A stretch of 41,980 nucleotides of DNA from the NCBI GenBank assembly GCA_022925895.1, contig JAKSYS010000561.1:1-41980 (forward strand). Reading direction: 5' to 3'. Shown here in pieces: positions 30,877 to 40,475 of the stretch (position 1 is its first letter; the number at the start of each line of letters is the position of its first letter). The notes beneath the pieces are model-generated. The model saw only the letters and a program-made list of their open reading frames with translations, had not been told where the DNA came from and ran no database searches. The position numbers and the translations under genes were made by a program. This stretch comes from Fragilaria crotonensis (lineage: Eukaryota > Bacillariophyta > Fragilariophyceae > Fragilariales > Fragilariaceae).

Positions 30877-32124
30877 TCATTCTTCACACGCCCAAATGTT
30901 CAGTCCATACTTTACGGTTCCCTTGATTCCTCTCACTGGCTCCCCCGCATGGACTGTCCGAGGGTCTGCATCACCATCCTTCAAAATATTGCAAAACAGC
31001 ACGGCACGGCCTCGAACGGGTGCCACTCGCAGTTCTTGAATCGCACTGGTGGCCGCAGCAGCATCACGTCTCGTCCTTGGGGCATCCAAGGCCGGAAAGT
31101 ACGTGCATCCACCTTCATCCACGGTATTTAAATAACAAAATAAGGTGACTAATCGTCGTTTGACATGAGTTGATTTCGGTGGCAATTCGACAGTGCCATA
31201 TCCGTTTTCATCATCATCATTATCATCCTCCGCCGGAATGAGTGTTCCCAAATCATGATGGACACCAAAGAATTGATCCTTTTGGTAGCGTACCAATTGC
31301 AATGGTTCCAAACGATCCACATTCATGCCCAACAAATCTGCTGATTTGCGTTCCATGGCAGCAATGATCCGGTCCGCCTGTTTGGCGACGGAAACAAAGG
31401 TTGATGTTCTGTGGTCCGTGTCAATGCGAGCAGCAGTTGTTCTTGTTGTCGTCGTTTTGAAAGTTGAAGCTGATGTTGTTGATTGTGTCGTTTCGGAGGC
31501 GTCCACAAATGATTTTTGAAATTTGGCTTGTTGAATGATGGAATGACAATGGTTGAGTTCTGTTTCCGTGAGGAAGTTGTCAATAATGTAAATGTGAGGT
31601 GAATCATGGACACGTTTGAGAAGGAGACGACCATGTGTCATTGTAATGACAGGAGGGTTCGTCGTTTCAAGCTTTCGTTTTCGAGTCGTCGGGCCGACAG
31701 AAACAGCATCAACAGGAGTATTACGACGGTCCGTCTTCCAAAAGAGTTGATCCAGGCGAGACAGATGGCGAGTCGATATCCGAGTCTGATGTGATATTTC
31801 AGAAGGTTAGAATACAAAAGAATTAGGAAACTTTACGTATTCGAGGTAAGTGAAAGGAAAAAAGCATGTAGGTGTGTGACTCACATTGCATCGTCGTTGT
31901 GGTACAGTCCTTGCCATCATTGTCATTGGTGTTGGTTTTGAAGTACTGTCATTGGATTCTGTTTCTTCCTTGTTTGTAGTCGGAACATGATCGATTGAGA
32001 CTGAACCTTGTGCAACTGCAAGTGAGAGTCCTAATTCTGAGTTTGTTGGCGTGGAGATCGCACTGGATTCGACCGCATGATCGAGTGGGCCTTGAGCAAC
32101 ATGAACATCACAAGATACAGACAT
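30877..32124 (-). CDS. Prolyl 4-hydroxylase-like 2-oxoglutarate/Fe(II) dioxygenase
   Basis: Two exons: 32124-31885 and 31785-30877, with a 99-nt GT-AG intron (31884-31786, donor GTGAGT, acceptor CACATCAG). Joined in phase 0 they give 382 residues. Residues 1-128 are low-complexity and S/T-rich. The catalytic core follows: HIYIIDNFL (about 143-151), LVRYQ (244-248), the HxD iron ligands His256 and Asp258 in VHHDLG, RRLVTLFCYLN, EGGCTYFP, distal His359 in TVHAGEPV and a probable 2-oxoglutarate lysine, Lys372, in KYGLNIW. This is the P4H alpha-subunit-type fold that hydroxylates peptidyl proline. An acidic insert (EDDNDDDEN) lies between the two histidines. No signal peptide is seen from this start; an additional 5' exon is possible because the frame stays open upstream to 32268. 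Confidence 0.85.
31786..31884 (-). other. Intron of the prolyl hydroxylase gene
   Basis: GTGAGTCACA at 31884, CACATCAG ending at 31786. It joins Asn and Thr codons in phase 0 and opens the frame through to the catalytic domain. Confidence 0.8.
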
Positions 32125-32277
32125 GACATCGATTCGTGGACGATTTATGTCATCAGCTGTTTGACGGAGTCTGCTGCCATGGTGCTGGGTACTGGAGTAC
32201 TGTACGATATTGCTGATAGGTGTAGCAGTGCTACGAGCAACTTTTTTCTGTATGCAGTACGTGTACAATCCAACATA

Positions 32278-32988
32278 CCAGTTAAAAAGGGCTTAGAACC
32301 GATAATTTAACGCATTTTTCGACTCACAGTATCTTTCTCAAAATGCATCCTTTCCATCTTCAGCTCATTTAGGAAAGCTTATTTTGCTTCTTTTACACGC
32401 TAAAAGTTAATCATTTAAGTACTGGACAACACAGTTGTCGATTCATTCACCTTCTCAATTGACTCGTTCGTCGCTGCATTGGTTCAAAGCCATACATACA
32501 ATTTTATTCGTACATGAAGTAAAATTTATATGTTGGCGGGAATTTTTTTTCACGCATTTGCCGAATGATCCATTTTTACTGCTACGTTACTTCTGCTGTA
32601 GTTTTGTACCAAGATATCCAAGAATTTTTTGATCCACGGACATGAGTGAGTTTAGGATCAATACTGACGTTATAGGAGTTAAAAAAAGTTTCGCAGGTAT
32701 AGAAAAAATTGAGTCCGATGATGTATCATCAAACGGCTGGCCCAGCTTGAAGCGTGAAATTTTGCGAGGTGCATTGTAATTCTCAGCGAATCTGCCAGTT
32801 CAATTTCCTTGAAATGAAGTTGAGATGCCGTTTTGCACCCAGTCAGTTACTTGTGTCGGATGGGTATACGAGCAACTTTTGCATACAAGTGAGGTCGATT
32901 CGACAAACTGCGAGCTTTTGTGTAGGCACAAAAATTAACGCATTAATGGTCCTAAGCCATATTATCGGTTCTAAGCCCTTTTAACTGG
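32278..32988. mobile_element. TA-flanked MITE, 711 bp
   Basis: Starts CCAGTTAAAAAGGGCTTAG (32278) and ends with the inverted copy (CTAAGCCCTTTTAACTGG, 32988). The inverted repeats extend through GAACCGATAAT, about 29 bases with one indel in the A run. Both ends are flanked by TA. A second, weaker inner inverted match (TTAACGCA) follows. No ORF of note inside. TA duplication suggests Tc1/mariner mobilisation. It sits 154 bp upstream of the prolyl hydroxylase ATG and about 250 bp upstream of the next gene. Confidence 0.75.
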
Positions 32989-33239
32989 TACCGGAATTCA
33001 ACGCAGAACGATACTGCAATACGGAGCATCCAGCAGCCAAGCTCCCTAGAGCTACAAGTACCTACCATGGGTTCAGATCCCTCCTTTTCTTGCCAAGTAG
33101 ATTGACGTAGAACTCTACTACTCCTCGCTGGTGAGGATGAGATGCACCAAGTAGTACCACAATCACGTCGCTGAACACCCCTTCGCCTCATCCATTCTTG
33201 CCCTTCAAGTGTGACAGTGCTTACCTGTGTACGATATCC

Positions 33240-35043
33240 ATGTCCGACTTTCATCTCCAACAACTTGCAGCTGCCTCTGCATCAGTCCCAGGAAACATTC
33301 ATGTTCCAGAAAACAGTAACGTTGAAACGAACATTCTGAACTCACAGCAGCAGCCTGCTGGCAACGCTGCAATGGTACCAGACGCAGTACCAGCAAACGC
33401 AGGAGCATCTACAGCAAACACGACAGCACCTTCATACTCGGTGTTTAGGTTTCATTCTCTGCCTGCTCCATCGATTGAAACTTGTCATAGCAATGTTAGT
33501 GTCAGCGTCAATGATTGCCCATGGCAATGGAAATGCGAATGGAATGCAACTACAACAACGACTACGAATGCCAGTACTGGCGCTAGTAGTACCAGTGCCA
33601 GTGCTAATTCCCACCCGGTGGATCTCACCACACACATGACGATGCCACCGCAAGGACCTCATGCCGAAGCCGTTCATGTTCACTATCACGTTCATCCACC
33701 TCCACAATTTCAAACACAAGCCATGTACCACCACCATCAGCAGCAGCAGCAACAACAGCAATACCAGCAGCAGCAGCAACAACAACAGTATCAACCGCAG
33801 CAGCAGCAACAACACCAGCAGTATCAACCACAACCCCAGCAACAACAACAACAACAACAACAACAGCATCAACAACAAAACCAACAACAGCAACCTTTTG
33901 GCCATCATCTGCAAACGCAACAACATGGAAATGTCCATCGCAATGATAATGGCACCGTCGTTGAAAACAATATCCCTTCCATCCCACCACCGCATCCCGT
34001 CCATGCTCCACATGCCACTACTGTCGACCATTCACAGATGGGAATGGCATCCTTTCCTTGATGCAACCCGAAACTTTGACTGATCCTATCCATCATCACA
34101 ATCAACTCGCAACCAGTCACCGTTACCACAAACAAGCACACAAACCTGACAGCAATTCCGTGACTATTCTGGTTACTGACACTACTACTGCCAAACTAAT
34201 CATCAAGTTCCTTTGGCTGGAGATACCGTGGACCTTGCGAAAGCTGATGATGTGTATGCCAAATACAAGGCAAAGTGTGACGAGTGTGACAGTCTTATTC
34301 TCGCTTTGAGTATAAAGACAAGCAGGATTCGGAAACTAGAAAAGGATTTAAGTAACCTGAAAGCTCAGACCAACATGAGCAACAACATGAGCAACAACAG
34401 CAACAAGACGTCCACCAATGGTCAAAAAGATGCTGCAACATCATCACACGATCAAGGCAACAGCGGCGGCAACCCATCTCTGGGATTCCAACAAGGAAAC
34501 AACAACAATATGACGATGAACAACAGCAGCATCACTATTGACGTGGACATTGGTCCATCATCATCTCGAACCCGATCGTACGATCAACGTTGGAAGGCGC
34601 GATTCCAAGATTTGGTCAAATACAAATTAACACACGGCGATTGCATCGTCCCCAAGAGTTACAAGGACAAGGGATTGCACTCGTGGGTACGCAAACAGCG
34701 CATCCTCAAAAAAGATTTCGATCTCGGCCTCGCCTCGGAAGAATCCATGACCCAAGAACGTGTCAATGCACTCCAATCGGTCGGATTTGCGTGGGTTGTG
34801 GGACACCAGTCCAACGATGGACAGTGGGAAGCCAATTTTCAACAGTTGGTGGTGTTCAAATCACAATTCGGACACACGAGAGTGCCGCAAACGTACGATA
34901 AGACGCTGCACAAGTGGGTGCTCAATCAACGTTGCCGTCGTCGATTGTTGGAGGATAAGGGAGAGGGGAAGGCGAAGGGGATGACGTGGGCAAGAATTGA
35001 AAAGTTGGATGCGATTGATTTTTCATGGGCTGGGAAGAAGTAA
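33240..35043 (+). CDS. Helicase-associated (HA) domain protein with polyQ region, two frame breaks
   Basis: ATG at 33240. The first 270 residues are low-complexity: S/T/A-rich, then a long Q tract coded by CAG/CAA (33735-33895). One missing base near 34055 and another near 34191 are needed to continue; between and after them the text is coherent. The C-terminal part (to 35043) has a short coiled coil (about 34290-34360), an N/Q-rich linker, then two HA repeats: RWKARFQDLVKYKLTHGDC (from about 34587) and QWEANFQQLVVFKSQFGHT (from about 34820), each ending in W. Total about 600 residues. Helicase-associated repeats are common as stand-alone arrays in diatom proteins and are thought to bind nucleic acid; no helicase motor is present. 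A DNA- or RNA-binding regulator is a reasonable but unproven role. Confidence 0.75.
33735..33895 (+). repeat. CAG/CAA repeat coding for polyglutamine
   Basis: Mixed CAG and CAA codons broken by TAC, CAT and CCA. On the minus strand this gives an artificial leucine/valine-rich ORF. Confidence 0.9.
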
Positions 35044-35356
35044 AGTTTTCAGTATCTGTGCATACTACAGTTGCCATGTTCGATGTGTGTTGTATTGCCG
35101 ATTCCAGTACACCAATTAGTTGATCTTTTTGTTTCTAGTCGAGAATTCTAGGAATGCATTGTACATGTGATTTACGTTCATCAAGCTTCGGTGCGGTGCA
35201 ATCCATGTACTGCATTTGCAAAGGACCGTAAAGACGAAAACAAAAGATTTGTCTCTACACTTTGGATCGTCAGTTCGCAGCCACTAATATGATGATGCTC
35301 GTAACTGCATCAAAGTACTCGTTTATCCATTTACATTGATATAGTATAACTAGATT
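35044..35356. other. Convergent intergenic region
   Basis: Between the stops of the HA-domain gene (plus) and the phosphofructokinase gene (minus). Short AT-rich sequence, no gene. It must hold both 3' ends. Confidence 0.5.
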
Positions 35357-36662
35357 CTATCTACTTGGATTGTCAATCTCCTTCACCATACTAACAAACC
35401 ACTCTTGCGTAACATCGAATGGTTTTCCTCCCTTGATTCTCTCAAACTCAATAGCCCGAATGGGAGTACCTTCCATATTCTCATCTTGTCCCATGCACCC
35501 ACTGACACCGGCAATGGCCGCCTCAACTCCTGCCTTGGCACAGTCGGCAATCAGAGTGCGATCGAAGTCATTCGCCGCAGCGGCACGGGAAAAGTATCCC
35601 GACTTTTGGACCAAGGTCTTTTCGGCCCCCACAAGGGCCGCAATGTGAGTCGAAAAGTACTGTCCTGGATTGATCTTGGCCAATGCCACGTGACCAAAGG
35701 CATCGCGGGGGACCACTTCTCCGGCCGCTTCCATGGATTTGATAATTTCACCAACACCAGTGCCTTCACCGAAAAAGATGTTGACATTGCCAAATTCGTC
35801 CATAATTTTCTTGAGACGTTCGCCTTCGGCGACAAGTCGAAGGATTTTCAGGAATCAAATGGCATGCACGTCACGAGATTTGGCACTCGTGGCAAATCCT
35901 GGAACAAACTTTGGAGGGCCAATCGGTCACGGTAGGCCTTGGCTGTGGCAGCCGTCAAGTATCCGGAATCGCGACCCATGCATTCGTGCAGAATGAGCAT
36001 GCGAGGATTGGCAGTCGACTCGGAGACAATGTTTTCAAAGTAGAGTGCTCCCTGGTGGGCGGCAGTGTCAGCTCAAAGGTTTGGACAATGGGATAAACGT
36101 CATTGTCAATGGTCTTTGGCATGCCAATGACAACGACCTTGCCTCCGTGTTCGGAAAGGATGTATTGGAAGGACGGCAGCTTGTGTGTTTGTGTCGTCAC
36201 CTCCAATGGTGTGCAAGACGTTGATTTCGTCCTTGATGAGTTGCTGGGCAGCAACCTCGAGCGGTGATTCGTTTTCCTTGATGAATCCGCGGGCGATGCA
36301 GTCCTTGAGGTTGGTCAACTGTTTCGTTGTTAGAAGTGGAATGGTGGAGTTAGAAATGTCATTGAGGTCAAGTGCTGATCCTGCAGGTCAAGTTCCTACC
36401 TTGACTCGGGAATTTCCAATGGGCGAACCTCCCAAATAGTTGAGAGCATCGCATTCTTCCCAAAGAGCTTCATCAACATGAAGGAATCTCCAATCAAGAT
36501 CCCCTTGTAACCATCAAGGTACATGCGGATGGACAAGGATGCAATCTTGCCCTCCTTCAATGCTGCAGACCAGTAACGAACAAGTTGTGCGATCGATGCC
36601 GAAAGACATGGAGCAAGACCTCCAGAGGTCATCATGGCGACTTTCATGTGTTGTTGGGACAT
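35357..36662 (-). CDS. PPi-type phosphofructokinase, multiply frame-broken
   Basis: ATG at 36662. Exon 1 (to 36400) has MTSGGLAPCLSASIAQLV and YLDGYKG. A GT-AG intron of 81 nt (36399-36319) follows, then DCIARGFIKE, HTIGGDDTNT, VVVIGMPKTIDND, RMLI..ECMGRDSGYLTAA, MDEFGNVNIFFGEG, VPRDAFGHV and QKSGYFSRAAAAN to the stop at 35357. GGDDT and PKTIDND are the signature of PPi-dependent enzymes (Asp in place of the Gly of ATP-PFK, and the following Lys), which phosphorylate fructose 6-phosphate reversibly with pyrophosphate. Length is about 420 residues, as in the bacterial-type PPi-PFK. At least seven single-base deletions are needed: at the intron border, two at about 36170, one at about 36073, 35913 and 35859, and two at about 35838. 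Several lie in 2-4 base homopolymers. Confidence 0.85.
36319..36399 (-). other. Intron of the phosphofructokinase gene
   Basis: Donor GTAGGAAC at 36399, acceptor ACGAAACAG ending at 36319. As given, the phases do not match by one base; one extra G in the GG at the donor would fix it and give ESR-LTNLKDC. Confidence 0.65.
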
Positions 36663-37527
36663 GGTGAATGTACTAGTATTGTTCGAGAAGGTGGTAGATG
36701 ATGGAAATGTAACTGTAATAATACTGAAGTAGTATTAATATGAGAACTAAAGTCGAATGGCAATGATTTTCGAAGTCGACAGATGTGATATGCGATTTGC
36801 GATGTCTTCTCCATTTGATGGCTTTCGTCAGATTCGTGACCGATTGCGATTCAGAATCTCATATTTGGATTCTATTTCATGTACATCTCGCTGTAGCCGT
36901 TAGGAATCTCATGTATTCCTTTTTCATCTTGCTTGGCCCCTCACGTGTAAGCACGTGCAATTGCTAAAAGTCAAGCAGTTGCAGTTTGAAACTGTCAATC
37001 CATGGGACACGATCATCGAATGATTTATGATTGGCTAGCCCAACTTCCTTACCACCTGCTTTTGCATTCCTGCTTTGTCGATTGGGTGTCTTTCTCTTGC
37101 CCTGCCTGCTCGCCATCAAACTCGTTTTGTCTTTGCCTTGTCTGTACGCCTGTACAATTCGAATTCCATACTGGGATACCGACACCGGAGTTCTACGTCA
37201 CAGTAATACTGAATTTTGTCTCAGAGACACTGACGCCTAACTCCGTCTCCCGTATCATACACGTAGTCGACGACACTCCGACAGACTCGTACCGGAAATA
37301 GCTACAGTAGCAGTCGTACAAGAACTACACGACTGACCCGCTGAATAAAATGAAAACCAAGACTCGAATTTAGAATTGCCCCTTCTCTTGCTCCTGCCTC
37401 CATTCCCAGTTCAATTCTCAAGTTAAGTTACGACCCTTCATCACAACGCCCTCTGTCTCAATGGACTTCAACGTATCACACAAAAATCAAAACCGTGTAC
37501 CATTCACCAGAACAAGATCCGAAAAAC
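36663..37527. promoter_or_regulatory. Upstream region of the phosphofructokinase gene
   Basis: No gene recognised on either strand. The promoter of the minus-strand phosphofructokinase gene should lie in the first few hundred bases (36663-36900). Confidence 0.35.
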
Positions 37528-37731
37528 ATGTTTCGTCCCTCCTATGCCTTGCTCAAAACTGCCCAACGAATCGGTGGCATCGACACCATGAGAAAAACAA
37601 GGAATATCCGTCCCCGTTATGAACACTTGCGACAGCAACCGGCGTCCACAATTCCAGATGACTCGCCTTCAGCATTCCAAATGTTTGAAACAGAGTCCCA
37701 TGAACGTTGTCATGTTGGGTTCAACAACTAA
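37528..37731 (+). CDS. Possible small protein, 67 residues, unknown
   Basis: ATG at 37528 after an A-rich leader (GATCCGAAAAAC). Starts MFRPSYALLKTAQRIGG, basic and without acidic residues for the first 19 positions, which could be a mitochondrial presequence, then RNIRPRYEHLRQQ. No known family recognised. It could equally be the first exon of a longer gene or a chance ORF. Confidence 0.28.
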   Translation: MFRPSYALLKTAQRIGGIDTMRKTRNIRPRYEHLRQQPASTIPDDSPSAFQMFETESHERCHVGFNN

Positions 37732-37855
37732 ACCGAACAAGGTTGACAAAGCTCACTTCAGATCATGCCACAATCACGCCAAGTTGCCAACAACTAGCTA
37801 CCACCACCGAGAACAACCCTGTCATACCACATTTTCCGTGGTCATCAACAATTGA

Positions 37856-38969
37856 AGCTATGCAATCAACCACTATCTGCATCATATTCAATACAAGCTA
37901 GCAGCCAGTCAGGCTGGTAGATACATGTGTACATTCAAGCTCACGTCTAATGCTTTGCATTTTTTCAGTCATAATTGTGCACTATTACACGCTGATTCCT
38001 TTTTCGGAAGATCAGGGAGACCTTGGTGGCTCGAGCCGAATCTGACACACTACGTTACTTTTAGTAACAATGGGAGTAATTGTGGCCACACAACCGCTAG
38101 TCACGCCATCCATGATGGACTGCCTTGCCAATTCACCTTGCACGTCCACAACATTAGCTTGCTCCTGACAGGCTTGTGTCTCTAGAGTCTACAATAGTAG
38201 AGTAGAAAGATCAAAGTATACTACGTGTACAATACCTAATTCAGATAGGGATGGCAACGTTTTGTGACAGAACGTCAGCTGAATTTTGAAACATGTATGC
38301 GTCGGCCACGGAGCATTGCTTTTGATTGCGCACGAGCACTGGTCCATCATACAATGCTTCAGTACTGGTACGAGTACTCGAAATACCTGGTACTGTTCTA
38401 TTGATCACGTACTCGAGTACACTGTGACACTGTATCGATTTCACTGTCTATGACACTATGACGTTCAGCATCTTCGTGTAACGAGTAACGACACGCTGTC
38501 TGTGCCTAGTCCGTATCGGACATCGTGTCATGAAGTCATGAACATGAAAATCGAGTTCACGAAAAAAGAAATAAAAAAATGCCTGTCTACATGTATGACA
38601 TACTGTACAAACATTTTCATGTACAGTATGTAAAATCCAAAACTCGCAGTGCTACTGTTCGACGTACAGTACGACATCAGAAGTGTATGGTGTCACCCGA
38701 CGTTGCTCACATATTGGTATTCCGATCAAGGAAGTTCACAACAAGCGGCGGATGATCATTCAGTGGAACAGTTCGGTTTAGCCGGGATGAATAGTTGCTG
38801 AAGGAGAACCCCAACTTGTCTGGGGTGTAGACTGAGCGGTGAATAAGGTTCTCGTATTTCCACCATCACGAAACTCACGAATCACAAGAACAACATACGG
38901 TAGATAGGTTCATATCCTTCTCATATCATATAATTATCTAAATTCAAAACAATAACAACAACAAAAACA
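37856..38969. other. Intergenic stretch, no gene recognised
   Basis: Only short ORFs. Contains the hairpin at 38598-38631 and many GTACGAGTAC-like words near 38365-38420. The last 60 bases before 38970 are A/C-rich (AACAACAACAAAAACA), a typical leader for the next gene. Confidence 0.4.
38598..38631. repeat. Perfect hairpin, 11-bp arms
   Basis: ACATACTGTAC and GTACAGTATGT separated by 12 bases (AAACATTTTCAT). It could be a factor-binding site or form a stem in RNA. It is not followed by a U run, so it does not look like a terminator. Confidence 0.6.
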
Positions 38970-39994
38970 ATGAAGATCGAAACCCCCGAGGGACATCGTT
39001 TCCAGGCATGGGCCGCCCTCTTTATATTTTCTTGTGTTTGCCTTACAGCTCATGTCACAACGATTGACAACACCAACAGCTCTGTCAATTGGGTTACGGC
39101 TGCGCTCTCTATTTCGCTCTTTTTCAGTTTCTTTGGTACCATTGCCCACTTTGTGCTCGGTGACAAGTTTGTTGGTCAAAAGATTGAGGGAGGTCTCGCC
39201 GTCTTCTTGTTAATCATCTGGTGCGCCTGTCTTCCGACAATCATGACCCCGTGCCATGATATTGCCGTTTCTGGTGTTGGACAAGGAATCATTGTCAATT
39301 CGAATCTCTACTTTTTCTCTTGGATTTCCTTTGTTTGCATCATCCTCATCCTTGGCGGGTACTGTCGTGAAGTCATGGCATTGTGGTTCAAGAAGAATAT
39401 CTCTCCCAAAACAACCACATGGCTCGGTTTGATGGCCGTGTCGGTCGTGGTCCTCGCATCCGCGTCAGGAATTCATCAAGATGTCCAATGTGTCAGTGAC
39501 TTGGGTGATTTGAGTTTCTGTCAGAGAACGAATTATGCGATTGCCCTGGGACTGTTTGGAATCATCATCCCTTGATTGCTCTCGTCGTGATTGGCATGGG
39601 AAAGACTACTTTGACCATTGAGACAGCGCTCTCGGGTGTGATGTTTGTCATGTACACGTTCGGTGTTGGTTTCATCACGTTTGGTGAAGATAGACCGGCG
39701 GCATCCGGAGGAAATCTCTACTTTTCATCGTGGATTGGATTCTCTCTCACCGTCGTTTTGCTGTCAAAGTGCATTCATCAGATCCATGCGGGTCAGCAGA
39801 AGAAGAAGAGTGACTCAAAGAGTTCAACACCTCCTGAGCAACATTCTTCTGATATTGAAGAGAACGATGGTTCTGTTGATGCTCATCCGCCAGTACTTTC
39901 TGACATTGAGGAGAACGAGGGTTCCGCGAAAGGTCTTGGCGACGACGAGGAGAACGACGGTGTTGAACAGCCCGTGCAGAAGGTTGAACTCTAG
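38970..39994 (+). CDS. Multi-pass membrane protein with internal duplication, one frame break
   Basis: ATG at 38970 in a good A-rich context. One missing base near 39570 (in ATCATCCCTTG) joins the two open frames into about 341 residues. There are about eight hydrophobic segments, then an acidic tail (about 39800-39990) with repeated SDIEENDG/SDIEENEG words. The two halves resemble each other: each ends with a block NLYFFSWISF (about residue 111) or NLYFSSWIGF (about 247), followed by a membrane segment and a basic loop. That suggests duplication of a four-TM unit. No transport motif or known family recognised; it belongs to an unnamed membrane family as far as I can tell. Confidence 0.7.
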
Positions 39995-40475
39995 TACTAG
40001 TATTTGCGAACGGAATACAAGTGCGTTGTGCGGTGCTACAGCGATTGATCAACGAACATTTTCGACGGCTTTCCAGGGTTGACGAGACGTGTTCGATGTT
40101 GATGGTTGATACGTTGCTGTGCTTATCAGTTTCTCTCTTTGCCCACACTCACGAGAAAAGATGTTTACACGTACTACGATCTATGTTCTGTTATTAGTTA
40201 TTATAAATGTATGTTTATATAAATGATAAAGTCTGACAGAATGACATGTACATGTACTGGAGTAGGCTTGTGTACTTGCTACTAGCGTACTCCGAGTGTA
40301 TTGATTTAAAATCTTTCTTCGACCTTCGGTTCGGGATATGAGCGTATCTTCGTCGTCATAGATTAAAAAGGTCAAAGGAGACAACATCAACATTGGGTTG
40401 GGTGTGAAGTTGGCCAAGTGCCGATGGTTGAAGAGAACGAATTGGCCATTGACAAGTGACAATCAACAACAAGAA
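39995..40475. other. Intergenic region before the SET gene
   Basis: No gene recognised. The promoter of the SET-domain gene is expected here. Confidence 0.4.

Noticed and set aside
33432-34031. Minus-strand leucine/valine-rich ORFs opposite the polyQ region
   Set aside because: Antisense shadow of CAG/CAA codons; reads as poly-Leu or poly-Val, not a membrane protein.
35357-36662. Phosphofructokinase with many introns explaining the frame changes
   Set aside because: Only the 36319-36399 gap has GT-AG borders; at the other sites conserved codons are adjacent on both sides and only one or two bases are missing.
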